From Pelargonium tetragonum (taxonomy: Eukaryota; Streptophyta; Magnoliopsida; Geraniales; Geraniaceae): 64,000 bases of DNA. The stretch spans positions 149,001-213,000 of the forward strand of contig JAYMTL010000003.1 in the NCBI GenBank assembly GCA_036897445.1. The letters run 5' to 3'. Position numbers and translations under genes: made by a program. Numbering within the stretch: position 1 is the stretch's first letter; every line of letters starts with the position of its first letter. The notes under the pieces were generated by a model. The model was not told the origin of the DNA and searched no databases. It saw only the letters and a program-made list of their open reading frames with translations. Below, piece after piece: positions 36,571 through 49,569 of the stretch.

Positions 36571-38074
36571 ACGCCTAAAAACCTTTTGCAACTCTTACTA
36601 CAAAGCTCCTCCTAGCCTACCTATCCCCGGATATTCTAGAGTTTCCTTGACCTTAAAGAAAGATTAAGTTAGACAAATGCACAAAACTAAAAACTCCCTT
36701 TATTACGAGTATCCGTTAAACAAAACATAGTATTCTAAATCGGAATTTGAACTAGCACTAAACGGCGGGCCCTATTCCCCTTTGAGAGGCTTTTAAGGAT
36801 ATAGTCAACACATTTAAGTTTAGAGAGCCCGCTAACCTAGACAAGGGACTTTTTAAAGGCTTTTTAATTACAGAAGCTGGCTTCTAAGAAAAAGACCCCA
36901 GAAACAAGAGATCAAGGACTCCCCGGGAGAGAAACCCAAATTTCCTTAGTTTTGACTTTATTATATTATTATTATTTAGAAACTTACAGAATTAAGAAAA
37001 GGCTTTACCTGCAATTTTAGCTAAGCGTCAACTCCTTAAGTAAGAAAACCCTAAGGAACAAAAACTCCTAGAACTAATAAAGCTAATTCAGAATGAAAGG
37101 CTCTCTTACAAGCGGGAACCCTTCTTCGTATTCTTGTCTTGTGGTAGCTATTAAAGGGTCTAGTAAGAATGGAAACGTGCAGCAGAATGCTCTTTTGAAT
37201 GGGTGCGTCGAAGAGTCGGGGAAAATTATAAGTACTACAGAAACTCACTCTCTTTAACCTAGCGGGTTTTAGCTTTAGTCGGTTTTGACAAGAATTGAAG
37301 TAACCTGCAATTCCACTCCCTATTTTCCGGGTTGGAAATTCTAGAATACAGACCCTCGTAAATATTTTCGTATTGGGCCTATTATTATATTAAACCACAA
37401 GATTAAGTATTTTGCAGTAGTCTTTGGTTTCGGACGGTCACAGAACAAAAGTAAATTAATACATACAAAAAATCTTTATAGAATGTAGGCAGAACTCCTT
37501 AAGGGAATCTGGGGATTTATAAAGTGATTACAGGCTTATTAGAGTACACGTAGTCTTAGGGAAAGTTTATATATAATTATGTACTCCCTCTAAAAGTTTC
37601 TCTTGACTCTTTTAATAGGTGTATATACTTTTTTTGCGTATACTCATATAAAGAGAAGTTTGATTTTCTTGTGCATGTGCCTTTAGGTAAGAGGGGCGCT
37701 CCAGGTAAACTTTTGAAGTGATCAAGTAAATTGTAATTACGGGTTTTGACTGAATAGTTAAGCCTAATCCTTTGGAGAAGCTGGGTTTTTTCATATCAAT
37801 TCCGGATAATAATTTTAGATTTTAGAGAATATTGAAGCTAAAGAATTTCCAGTAATAAAAAATGAAATGGAGTAAGCTTTTCCAGTCGGTGTTTTTGGTC
37901 ATAATGTGTAAGGGTTTAACTCTTATTATACTATCTGACTGAACCTCCCTCACTTCGTTGCTGGTCTTATGGATGTACTTACAAGGTTTCTATCCTCTTT
38001 TCGATAAAAGCATAGCACAAGATAAATCTTGCCTTACTTAAGTGGTATAAACATCTAAACTTATAAACTCAAAA

Positions 38075-38380
38075 ATGACTCACTAACTAGCTAACTAATA
38101 GCAAGATACTTCTTATATTCCTACCTAATGAGATAGTTAATCCAATGTTTATAGAGTCTAGGGAATCTTTATTTTTAAGGATTAAAGCTGCTGGGATTCT
38201 AAATAAGATAGGTAGTTTTAAGTAAGAAAGAGGTTGTGTTAATAAGTTTTGTACAAGGAGAAGTATAGCTCCCAAGACTGAGAAAACCAACCAAGGCTAA
38301 TAAAAGAGATAAGATAGAATACGCTATTCTACGAGATTTACAATTAAGTTATATAGTGTAGTGGAGAAAACAAAAGTAAA
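38075..38380 (+). repeat. Degenerate dispersed repeat relic, family A-like
   Basis: Purine-rich, TA-rich sequence whose plus-strand reading near 38265 gives SIAPKTEK, similar to the SLAPKKAA word of the copy at 2.3 kb (minus) and CLAPEKK at 28.85 kb (minus). A minus-strand frame of 67 codons (38087-38290) is hydrophobic, as expected for the antisense of a lysine-rich stretch, and is not called a gene. No long exact nucleotide word is shared. Confidence 0.35.
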
Positions 38381-39210
38381 TAATTTTAAGAAATGTAGCT
38401 AGTTGTTCGACTACAGGAGTTTTTGCGGCAGAGAAATTCTATAATAAGATAATAAGTTTGACTTTCCAGATAGATATAGGGTAATAGGATTCAGATACAG
38501 ACAAGATGTGGGTTACACCAGTGTTTATCTGGAGGCCTTATTTTACTTTATTACCGGACACTTCGATTTCTTTACATATGAAATCCTGAACTTTAACTAT
38601 TGAAAATTTTAGCCCTTTCACACTCTATATAAATAATACCTACAACTCATAAGAATTCCTTCTCAGATTTACATTCTGTCGAAACGGGCCTCCTTGCTGA
38701 TCGAACCCTAAGATGCGCTACGAGCTTACTATTGCCGGGTTCTATATGGAACTCTCTCACAAATTAACCCAACGGAATTCGGACGTTATACCCTTTTTTT
38801 TATAGTTACAAAAAAATAGACTACTAATTTGTTTTAGAAACACCGGCTGAAAATTAACAAACTTTTTTTTATTCTTTATTACAGGAATTCCTGCTTTCCT
38901 CTAAAAAAACTAGCGCAAGGACTGCATAACAGATTTGTCCGTAAAGACCGCCCCTTATTTTGTAGAAGTGCTTTTTTTAAAACGTTTAGATACGAGGTTT
39001 GCAACTTTTAGCGTGTTTTATCTTTATGAGATTATACCTTTACAACGAGCGCTTCCTTGTAAATTCTCTTTTTTATTACTGAGCATACCCGGGGGTGGAG
39101 CTTGGAGGGGCTAAATAAAGCAGATGGTGCGGGCGCCTATGACAAATTGCAGAACAAGTCAATGCAAAAAGGAGTCCAAGTACTTGAAAGCATAAAGATT
39201 TTTTTTAACT

Positions 39211-39224
39211 TCCTCCTCCTCCTC
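39211..39224. repeat. (TCC)n microsatellite
   Basis: TCC repeated four times plus TC, following a T run. A short trinucleotide repeat with no coding context. Confidence 0.8.
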
Positions 39225-42200
39225 TTGAGAAAGCTTTACTAATAGGAATTTCGGCAAAGTTTGATTTTTACATTAGGTAGGCCAGAATCAAACAAAAGCA
39301 TTTAACCAGCATTTAGAACTGCTGAAACAAGGCTTCAAGCGATATCCGAATAGTTTTTTACCGAAGGTTTCAAAAAAGTATAAATCTTATCTTTAGAGTT
39401 TAGAGAATAAAGCCATTACTTATAAGCCCTCTTTTTTTACTATCTTTATTTACTAGGTAGGGTACCGTTACGTCTGCCTTTTTAGCAGAGACTAAAGAAT
39501 ATTATGTAACACAAAAATCTTAAATAGGTTTCTAGTCAATTCAATGCTCCCTTAGGATTTACTGTAGATTAATACATTACAAAAAAGAAGGCTTATTAGT
39601 AATTTAGAAAGAAGTTTATATACCAAGCACTCCTGGATCTTACTAGAAGTTCCACTTTTAGTCAGACCCCTCTTTCGTACGTAAATTCCTAAAAATGTAG
39701 GTTCGAAAATCTTTATAACAAGAATCCCAGAGAAAGTTAAAGGTCTGCTACTATCTCTTTACTTTGTAATAAGAAAAACCGGATTTCAAAAGGAATGAGC
39801 CCCTTTTTGGAAAAGGCAATAGATACAAAATGAAATGACTATAGAATGAAACCCAGAAAAGTGCTATGCTTTCTGAATGTGCATTCTACTCGCTCATGCA
39901 ATTAAAAATCTCTCCATAAGGTGTAAAAACCGAAATCCTTTTTTTGAGTACAAAAACAACAAGGGGCCCATACTTTACCTCTTAAAAAAGAGAACTAGTA
40001 TTAATTTGATATAAGGCCTGTGTGCATTTAAGTACGCTTATGAACTGTTCGATAAATGAGTATCCTTTCACTACTGCTTACCATGCAAGTGTACCTAAAA
40101 GCAAAAATGAACTAACAAGTATAATTAACTCTAAAAGCTTTAGATCGACTTACATAAGTAGCGCTATATCCATATACTGATATTATATTCTTCTCAGATT
40201 AGAATTATTCTTCAGAAAAACCTTAAAACGTCTACGTCTTGACAACAAAAAATTCTCCAAAATACAAAGGAATCCTTTACTTTACTTTTTTGAAAAAGCA
40301 GGAAAAAGAAGTCTGAGCGTATCGATCTATATGTCTTTTAGCTTACGAAAATAATAAAAAGAACTTTGTAATGGAATTCTTGGCAATTATATACAGGATA
40401 ACTTCTGCTCGGGCTTAATCTACGGAATTTTCTTTCCCTTTTCTTTGAACCTCGATAAAATAAAAATAGGGTAATCTTCAGTAGGAACTTCTCGTCTCTA
40501 CCCTAAACAAATATGTATGAGTGTACTTTTTTGGGGGTCCCTTAACCTGGCGAAGGCCGATTAGGGCGAGATTTTTCTATTCTTAACTTATTCAACCTAG
40601 GTCACTTTGTTAGTGCTTTAAAAGAGGTCCCACCGGCGACAAATTCCATACAACATAAAAAATGAAAGAAACCCTTACCTAAAAAAAGCCTCCCTAAATA
40701 TGATTCCGGGGACTGTCCCTAATCCGAAGTTGGATATAACAACAAATGTCTCAGAGTTTCTAAAAAGGAATATAAGTTTGCTCTCATAGGTTTACGCCTC
40801 CTACTCAAGCCCCCTGTGTTAGTCTAATTTCTTCTATCTATTAGAATCCTAGTACAGGTTTTGACATTTATAGGCATGTCTATAAATTGTAAATAATTAC
40901 CAAAACCCTTTCAAAATATAATTACTATTAAATTTAGGGGTTTTTATTAAACATGGTATTACTGTCTGTTTCTGCATCTAGAAAAAGATAAAGATAACTC
41001 ATTCCAAGAGGGCCTTAGACATATTTAGATAGGATATACTACTTAACTTAATGACAGGCAAATTTCCTAGAGTCAAGTCTGGAAGGAAGATTAGCCCGAA
41101 AATCTAAGTGTTTATATAAAATTGGGTTGGTCAATATTAAAAGGGATAAAACTCAGGGGTAAATCTAAGATATAATAAAGACTTTATAGACTCTTTTTGA
41201 ACAGGGTTCCCTTTTTTTTAGAAGCACAGTTCCGGATGAGAAAAAGGACTTCCCTATTTCATGGATTTGAATCTAGCAGCCCCGCCCTCCTTTGTTTGGG
41301 GTTTGTCTTAATATGCTGCAACCAAGATGAGAAGCATAAACCAACGAAATTCCATTTAAGGCTGTAATTTCCGAGAGGAGTTCCGTATTCAAAAAAGCCA
41401 GCCAAGAAACGCGAAAGCATCCCTTTTTTAAGAAAGAGTCAAATTTGAAAAAAAGCGTATCTTTAAGGCTCTTTTCTCATTTGGGAATTTTTAGGAGAGA
41501 CTCTAGCTAGATTCAAAGAATTCGAAAAGGCTAATTTCGTAGTTATTATATACAGTGTAATTGAAAGGGCTATCTTATTTCTGCCGGATGAATCGGTGAA
41601 AAAAGTCAAGGAATTCTTCTTAAAGGCTAATAGAACAAGCCCCTTAAATTCGCGGTAACAAGCTCTAGTTAAAACAGCAAAACGTTGCAAGACAGGGCAC
41701 CCCATACGGAATAAAGTCTTTTTCTTTTTGATAGAGTCAACCCCCAAACTCTTACTATAGTAATATAGTAGTTAAACCCTTAATTTATTCAGAGCGGGCT
41801 CCTCGAACTCTTCAGTATTTTGTTAACTGACCAGAAGATCTAGCCAAAAAGCAAAGAATCCGTTATTTAGTAGAAGTAAAATAGGTGTATCGCGTCTCTA
41901 AGCTAGAGGGACTCCTAAATTAAGATTTGATTAAAAACGGAGCCAGTCCCCTTATGAGGAAACAAACCTATTTTTTAAAGAATAGAGGATTTAGTATTAT
42001 AACTACTGTAATTATAATGAACTACTCCTCGAACCGGCCCCTTTTTTGCTTTAATTTATAAAGTGGAAAACCTCAGCAAATTCTTAAGAAAAAAATAACA
42101 TGTAAGCTTATTAAAACAAGTGTTAGCGCATTAAGAGGGCCCTACAACTTCTTAGGTTTATGTATTACCTGAAATTAACCTACTGCAAATAAAGAAAAAG

Positions 42201-45200
42201 AATGATAAACATGAATATAGTGATTTTGATTTGAACCTTTAACATCCTTGTAAACTAAAGTTTTAGTTTATTGTTCTGCGGCAATAAAAAAACAAACGCT
42301 GATAAAAGGCTCTTAATAGAAAAAAATATATATATAACTTTCCTGAGTAGCTCTAAAGAAGTAAAGTGTATAATAAGCTCCTTTCCATTGCTTTTGATAG
42401 AGCCTTCCCTTTATTAAAACCCCACCCTTAACCCCAGGGTCCTAGTTTTTAATCAGTAACTCGTATTAAAACTTCTGCTACCAAAGTACGTGTTCCGGTA
42501 AAGTAACCCTATTACCATAAATGTAGTATTAGGGATATATTAGAAAGACCCCTTTTACATTAAGCAACGAACGCCTTGTATATAAGTATTTTTGCAACGT
42601 ATGAGTAGTCCTTGCCTCACAAAAAAGAGTAGCGCAAGAGCTACTCGTGTGTCTAAATATGTAGTTTCATTTTGATAAGTAATTTAAGAATAAGACATAG
42701 AATTTAAAGGCAATAACAAAGATATGAATGACTATGATACCGGGATTAGGGCCTATTTACTTTTTTCAAAAATGTCGTAATATGAAACAATAGATAAACC
42801 CAAGGGTTCCTTATCTCAGTAAAGGGCTTTTAAGAAGGTCTAGAAAGCATGCAAAATCACGATTATTTTATCACACGGAGTAACCTCTATTTTATTTTGA
42901 AACTATCCGCAGAGAACTTTTCCAGTACCTAATACCCAAAAAGCTTTTGTAAATTGACTTCTCAGTATAGCAAAAAAATGACTTGATAAGCGCTTGTAGC
43001 CCCAAAAAGGGGCCTTTTACCATTGAAGAATCTAAGAAAAAATCCTTAAGTTTACTCATTATGATAATTTTTCTTGACATAGTAGGGAGACTACTCTATT
43101 TTAATTAGTTTATTTAACTTGTGTAGAGTAAAGTATCTTAGATAGCCTGCCTTTGTAACTTATACGGAAACTTATAACGGTAGACTCAGAAATTTCTTAC
43201 TTGTAGTTTTAGATTTTCAAGCTATGTAATTCGTTAATTTACTTAATACTTAAAAAATCTATCGTATTAAGGGTCCTTTTAGATAAATACTTGTACATTA
43301 GGGGGCTAAAATTTGATTTATATATTTCTTTTTAGTAAATGAGAAAAAGTTGACAGGAATTTCTTTCTAGTATACCCCAGGATTGAAACGGAAAAGCAGC
43401 GTTTTTAAGTTAGACTCCTCAAGGTTGCTCTCTGAATACAAAAAATCTTATCGGAAAATCTATTGATTGATTATTACACTAAACGTAGAAAGTAGCTAAA
43501 TTCGTGGATTCATATATTGGGTTTTAACGTTAACACCTAACAAATGCAATAGAAAAAAGAAAGGGAAATTTTGTTAAATTAGTGTCTTTTATATTCGATA
43601 TAGGACATCTGGTATTGATGGATAGTTAAGGAAAGTGAATATTATGAACCGATAGAGTGGAAGCCTTGTTATACTATCTCAAGAAAACATAGCGCATTAG
43701 GTTCTTAGACTTTTTTTTATATAAATTTAGCTTTTGTAGTCCTATAGAAAAAACGAGGATAGAAAGGCTCTTCTGGCATGTATGAAATTGAATAGGATTG
43801 CTTTTTCTTAAGTCTTAAGCGCCCCAAGTGTCAAAATACAGATCTTTAAGAGCCCCCTTATTACGGGCCGTCGCGTAGGAGACTCTTTTTCTTAAGACTT
43901 TAGAAAAGAGAGGACTCCCCTATGAAACTGGAATGTGCTAAAAAGTGATTGAGGTTTAAGGATCTCCATTATTCTGCCTCTTTTATCTACCTAAACTTTT
44001 TAGAATATTAATCTGAGGTTACATCATAACCAGTTATAGATGTTCCTTGTTTACAAATAAAAGGACTCACACAAGGGTTTTCTATTGAGAAAAAGTTTGT
44101 AATACATATTTATCCCTCACTTTAAGCTGCAGATCTATCGAATAAAAAAGTCTCTCCAATTTTTCTTTTTATAGTATACCCATTTCCTGGCAACGCTTTT
44201 TATTTTATAAGTTTATAATAGGAATTCCTAGGTTTGAATCTAGTGTTTTGGTTTTCCTTAGAGAATTTCGAGGTGTTGGTTGACTAAAAACCTGGGTGCT
44301 GGCGCTCTATTTGTATTCAGTATCTTTAAGGGAATACTTTATAGTGGTTCTTTGAAATGAAAACTAAGCAATAAGAGTACTCTATTTCTTGATAATACAA
44401 TTCAAGTCTTTTTCCTTTGAAAGTTAGACTTACCCATGTGCGACTATACTATAAAGTATATACAAAAAATTCCTCATAAATGCTTTAAGAATACTAAGCT
44501 GGGCCTAAGTGAAAAAAATCTAATAAAATAGCAAAGGCTTTTAGTTTTCCTGGGACCCCCTTATAAAACCCAAGTACTAAGTCAATTTTACCCTTGTGTT
44601 TCTAACTTGACGTACTAAAGGCCTGGCTATGCCCCAAAAGAGGCCCTTATCTTACCTATGAATTGGGTTGATCCCACAACTTATTAAGAGCGCTCTTTTT
44701 GCCCCTTTTGATACGTAGAAAACGAAAAACTTTAGTCTTGAGTGCTCCGCTATTCGAAATACATTGGTAGGGTACTCGACTTGTCTTTAAGAGGTTCTTT
44801 TTTATAAGTTGTTTTAAGGGCAAATAGCTAGGAAGTCTAATTAGATTTTCATAAGGATTTTGTTGCTTCTTCGCACTCGCATTGATCCTTTACTTTATCG
44901 GCTCAGCTCTGTTAAGCTCCTAGAAAAAAAGGGCATACCTTTCCCAGGGAAGCTCCCAGTTTATTTAACTAGAATATCTTTCTTTTAAATAAAGGTTTCC
45001 CGTGAAAAAAAAACTTGAATTTGTCGTATATTTATTTTCTCTTTAAAGCCCTGCTAATCGTAAACGCAGCCTTCAGACTAGTAAAAACGTAACTACTCCT
45101 ATACTGAACAAAACGGCTTAGAATAACAATCCAAACCGCAGCGCTTTGAGTTAACCAATCTCTCTTAGAAGTTTTTCTACTAAGGTATCTCCCTCTTTTT

Positions 45201-46895
45201 TATTTCTTTGAATATCTAAGTGCTTCTATAACGATAGAAATTCGGGTCGCTTTGTAAAAAGAGTAAACATAGAGGTATTACCCAATTGAAAATTTTAGAA
45301 AAAGTAGCATTCATAAGTTCTTTAACACCTAGCAATAAGAAAAAGATATTTGAAACCTAATAGAGATAGGGACCTTTATAGGCGCTAGAATATAAAAGCT
45401 ACACGTTTGGGTATAACTCTATAAATGCCCCTGAAAAAATAACTTATTATAAAAAAAGAAGATAAATACTAAAAGAAGGTACAAAGCTTTTGACGTATCT
45501 TACACGAGTGACTCTAACGAAGAAGGCCGGTTTACTTCTATTTCGTAAAGCACCTTTTTTGCTCGAGGAATCCTTGATTTAAGACATCAAACCAAGTTCT
45601 CCTTTGAGTAAGACCTAGTTGCTGGATTTAGCACTCCCTCTTGGTAAGAATCGATGCCGTGGGAGGATATATACCTTTAAAATAAAAAGGACTCTCATAA
45701 TCATAAATTCCTTTGGGAGAATCTGATCTGATAAGAGCTTCTATTTCAACTAAATTCTATTTTCTCCTAGGGTTTCCAGGTACCTTAAAACATTTCAGTA
45801 TAAATTAGTCTCTGACTAACAACAAAAGTGGATCCTGTAGCTTGTTGTTTCTTCTTATAATATCAGAATTAATTACTAATTTGAATATATCTCTAGAAAA
45901 TGGTCCTTAATTTAAGAAAAAGAGAGGCTCTGTTTGACAAGCTTACGACTTTGAAAAAACTTATTGTTATACCCCTTAAATTAACCTATTAAGTTAAGAG
46001 GAGAGTAGCTTCAGTAAATCAACACAAAGAGGGTGACCCTTTTATCAGCATCCCTGTGAGCATAGCTTTTAAGAGTAACCGCAGCTCCTGAATATTCTAC
46101 ATTAGTCTTGACTTCTAAATAAGGGAATAAAGGTTAGCAGAAGCTAGAATCCAGTGCAACCTTTCTGAATAGCATACCCCTCATTTTTGTGTTACAGAAT
46201 AAGGAACTCACTAGATACTACTGAATGGGTATACAGCAGTTAAGAGAAAGAGTACTCTTTTGAACTACTATAGGAATTGAACTTAAAAAAATCTAGTGGA
46301 ATACCCTGTAAACAAATGCCTTAGACTGACTATAAACTAAAAAGAAACTTTACTTCCTCAACGGGCAGTTTTGTCAAACTCAAATAACTAAAACTCCAAT
46401 AAATACATAGGGTCTAGTAACTTGGGACTCTAAATTAAGGAATCTAAACCCCAAAAAGGGACTCCTTACTATGTTGAGTAAACGTCTAAGATTCCTGTTA
46501 GATTTTGTACTTGCGGGCTATTGTGAATGCTTTTTGCACCAGCCCGTAAACTTTTAGAGAAAACCTGAGGGATTTAGAGGCTCACTCTTGCGTTTGAACC
46601 TACAGCATTTCCGGTTATATAAAAGCGCTTTGTAAAGTTAGTTTTGGCGTTTTAAGTTTTAGATATAACCCAGGGCAAAAGCGTATTAGATTTTGGTTTT
46701 TTGGTTTTGCAGCTCTTGGGGAGCCCTTTTTAGAAAGCATTCCCGATGTAATAAAAAGTTAAGTATTAAAAATAAAAAACTAGAGATATGCTTCTATATT
46801 CATTCTATTTTCGCCGCTCTACCCAGTCAAATACAAAAGAAAATCCCGAAAAAGAACAGGTATTCTCTAAGGGAACTCCCTAGCGCTTAACTTTA

Positions 46896-46972
46896 TAGAA
46901 ACAGGGTACTTTTTGTAAAGGATTTGAACCCCTGCAGTTTAAAAGTGATGCTCTATAAGCACCCTATTTCTG
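46896..46972 (-). pseudogene. tRNA-Lys-like relic inside an extended inverted repeat
   Basis: On the minus strand GGGTGCT (46964-46958) pairs with AGTACCC (46910-46904) over all seven acceptor positions, one as G-T. TAGAGCA looks like the 3' part of a D-arm, CTTTTAA like a Lys(UUU) anticodon loop, and GGTTCAAATCC is a T-loop. The 61-base core is about 12-15 bases too short and the anticodon stem does not form, so it is not functional. The closing stem continues outward: 46896-46911 against 46957-46972, 16 positions with three mismatches, all transitions. It could be a dead tRNA, a tRNA-derived repeat, or a hairpin with chance tRNA words. No 3' CCA is present. Confidence 0.4.
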
Positions 46973-47819
46973 TAAGCCTTTAATATAAGTATCCCTCCCT
47001 AGTTAACCCCTTTTGCCCGACAGCTTTATGTGCCTACATTTCGACTCCGATACTACCTTATGTAAGTTAGATTTTCATTCTTCTCTCTTTTTGGTTTTGG
47101 GACCCACTATGCATCCAAAAAGACTCCTGTCATAAGTACACTATAAAAAGAAACTTAACTGCACAATCTCAAAGCATTAAACTCCAACTCCGACAATATG
47201 ACTTAAAAAGTCCCTTTTTAGTGACAAGTTAAGGGGGCGCTTGTACTTACTTCTCTATTTCATTTTTATTTTAAAGGGGCTCGTAATTTGAAAGTAATCT
47301 AGACTACTCTAAAATAGATGAGTTTACAAATTTTAAACACTCAGTAAATAGTCTTCAGATCAATCTAATCTATTACTAAATATAGAAAACTCTAAGACTT
47401 TATAACAAAAAATGGCTTGGAAAGCTAACTAAGCCTGGAAAGTGTTACCGTTATCGAAGACTCTTTATAGCAGCCCCGGAAATATTCTGTATTCCTAAAA
47501 TCCCCGTTACTTAAAAATTTTTAGAGGCCAAAGCCTTACCTTTAATTTGCGTTAAACTTCGGAATTTTATGAAACTAAACAGAGGACCTTACTCTATGCA
47601 ACTTTTTACCTAAACTGCGAACAGGCAGAAAATTTTGGTCTATCCTTACGCGGGTTCTTTTTTATTTTATAGGGTGTTAACTTGCGCCTATAGCTATTGT
47701 TTATTGTTCCCGAATTGCAAGTATACGCGTGTGCTGTATCTGACCAGAGTCTGTTAATTTCAATTCGCTTAATATGGGGTGTTAAGCAAAAGGGCAAGCA
47801 CACATGAAATACTATACAG

Positions 47820-47838
47820 CCCCCCTCTAAAAAGGGGG
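47820..47838. repeat. C-run/G-run hairpin
   Basis: CCCCCT (47821-47826) pairs with AGGGGG (47833-47838) around CTAAAA, and a sixth C lies at 47820. Read on the minus strand it is CCCCCTTTTTAGAGGGGG. No T run follows and no gene is near. Confidence 0.5.
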
Positions 47839-47999
47839 TTAGATCCCAACGTCCTGTTTATTAAAAAAAGTCTAGATATTAATCTTCTGATCGAGAGCAA
47901 AGTACTTTAATGTAATTTCTTGCATGCCTAGGCTTATTTATAGGAAAACTAGATCGATATCTTAATTAAAACTTGTACTACTTAAAACCTAAAAAAGAC

Positions 48000-48300
48000 A
48001 CCTATTACCATAATACAACAGAATACTAACTCCTAAAAAGCCTAATAAGATTGTGGGGAATACAACAATAAGTACGGGTTATAAGACCACCAAGGAACCA
48101 TAAGATACAGAGTACCACTAAGAAAGCAGGTATAGCCCATAACAAGAATCTGAGTAATAAAAACCTAAGGTAATATAATATATATTAAGCTATACTTCTA
48201 GTCAGAGTAGCTTTTTAAACCGTAGGCTTAACAGCCGGTAATTACCTCCTTAGAAAGCCCGGAAGAAATAAGTTAAGGAATTAACACTCCAGGTATTAAG
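48000..48300 (+). repeat. Degenerate dispersed repeat relic, family A
   Basis: The right part, 48250-48300, aligns with 57417-57463: TTAGAAAGCC is shared and the last 31 bases match except for three transitions. Further left, the plus-strand reading near 48135 gives KKAGIAHNK, like the KRSLAHKAS word of minus-strand copies. Texture is purine- and TA-rich with few G/C runs. A decayed copy of an unnamed element; the left end is uncertain. Confidence 0.6.
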
Positions 48301-48912
48301 GAAAGCTGGTAATATTGTAGACACCCTTGAGATATAGGTTTAAAAGCAAAATCACTTGGATAATTGAGGGTAAAGTCAAACTCTCTATAAGGAGTGGGCT
48401 TGCGTCTATAGATTGAAGGCTTTTCCGGACTGAAACACTCTTAATAAAGTAATCTAGATTGTAAATTTTTTTTTTTAATTGCAATAAATCTAAAACGAAA
48501 TCTAAGATTGGTCAAAAAAAGGAGGATTTCCTTTAAGCCGACGCGCTTTCGAACCCTCGTGCTTACGTGATGCTAACTTAGGGTCTGCCATCGATAAAAA
48601 CTTAGAAATTAGCGGCAAAAAAGGATCTATAGAAGTAAATTAAGGAAATTTTTCTCTCCACTTAACAAGGAATTTTAGAGACACTTTCCGTAAAATCATT
48701 CTCGGGTTTTCTTTTCTGACCGAGACTTTGTTGCTTTGAAAATCTTAAGTCTTATGTCTCTTGGCGGAGTATTCTGGAAACGGCTTACTTATTAATTTGG
48801 GCAATAGGAAACCTTGTCCTTTTTTTAAAGGGGCTCGGTTAACTATGGGTCAGTGCATAAATAATAAAAGGAGGTTACGAGTCCCAGGAGGTAAAATACA
48901 CAACGGGTGACA

Positions 48913-48931
48913 CTTCTATATGATATAGAAG
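48913..48931. repeat. Near-perfect 19-bp palindrome
   Basis: CTTCTATAT (48913-48921) and ATATAGAAG (48923-48931) are exact reverse complements with a single G between them. No gene is near. It lies 37 bases before another perfect inverted repeat. Confidence 0.75.
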
Positions 48932-48967
48932 CTCTGCTAAAGCGTAAGGAAGATACACTACCCATAT

Positions 48968-49000
48968 TAACAGGGTTTGCTGAATATAATTACCCTGTTA
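48968..49000. repeat. Perfect 9-bp inverted repeat, 15-base loop
   Basis: TAACAGGGT (48968-48976) pairs exactly with ACCCTGTTA (48992-49000) around a 15-base loop. It is one of two good fold-backs within 90 bases. Confidence 0.65.
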
Positions 49001-49229
49001 GGGGATTTGTAGAGAAATAGCCCCAGGGAGAAGTCCTTTAAATAAAGCTTTACTAGAATAATTCTTTTTATTACTTCCTCAACTCATTTTTGTAGTTTAT
49101 ATCCTATGAATTTTGGAGGTTTGTTTCAAGAGGACAAGAGGAATAGGTATATTTTGAAGAAAGGCTTAGCAAAAAAGGGAATTAACCTTTGAAAGCAAGT
49201 ACAAGTAAGTAGATGTTCCTATAATGTAA

Positions 49230-49530
49230 AAGTATGTTCTATCACTATACTATTAATTACATTACCTCTGTTACGCTACGGGTATAATAACCTACCAATA
49301 ATCCAAAAGGCTTAGCCACCTACTAACTTACAATAACTATAATCTAAGAATTATACTAATGTTTAATACTAATAGCAATACATTACTTTCTTCTAAACTT
49401 CCTTACACTCCATTAGCAGAGTCTTAAGATTCTAATTCTAGCTGCAGATCTTATCAAGAAGAGAAGTCTATTTGCTATAGGGAGTCCTAACAAGAGGAAA
49501 GGTCTATCCCATAAAATCAGTCTAGCAACG
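49230..49530 (+). repeat. Degenerate relic, family A-like
   Basis: TA-rich sequence without G/C runs, ending in TCTAGCTGCAGATC and AAGAAGAGAAGTCTA, similar in order to 11189-11240 and to the reverse complement of 28595-28620. Assigned by texture and short words only. Confidence 0.35.
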
Positions 49531-49569
49531 GGTAGGTAGATAAGTCAAGAGTAAGTCATAAAGATTTTA

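Larger units (their letters stand above)
29210..38070. other. Long gene-empty decayed AT-rich stretch
   Basis: This 8.9 kb stretch has no supportable gene; frames reach 89 codons at most (29197-29466, minus, starting just before it) and show no motif. It holds several fold-backs (30429, 31445, 33831), a pyrimidine tract (34131-34149) and an imperfect direct repeat (36477-36570), each listed. Pyrimidine-rich sequence at about 30000-30150 hints at family A texture without shared words. CAAGCGCTTG at 34514-34523 is a perfect 10-bp palindrome. Confidence 0.6.
38385..47995. other. Long gene-empty decayed AT-rich stretch
   Basis: This 9.6 kb stretch has no supportable gene. Its longest frame (94 codons, 41463-41747, minus) has no recognisable motif. 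Simple repeats are (TCC)4 at 39211-39224 and a TA run at 42327-42337. Perfect palindromes are TAGGAATTCCTA at 44219-44230 and AAGAGCGCTCTT at 44686-44697. CCCC-AAAAA-GGGG at 43000-43012 is a small GC fold. The Lys-like tRNA relic and the C6/G5 fold are listed separately. Confidence 0.6.
48305..49225. other. Gene-empty sequence with T11 run and palindromes
   Basis: A run of eleven T residues lies at 48466-48476. A T-loop-like word near 48548 (minus) lacks any closing stem and is not called. Two inverted repeats at 48913-49000 are listed separately. No gene could be supported. Confidence 0.55.

Noticed and set aside
48989-49006. I-SceI-like homing endonuclease site (ATTACCCTGTTA)
   Set aside because: Only the first 12 of 18 positions match and the rest diverges; no intron or endonuclease gene is visible.
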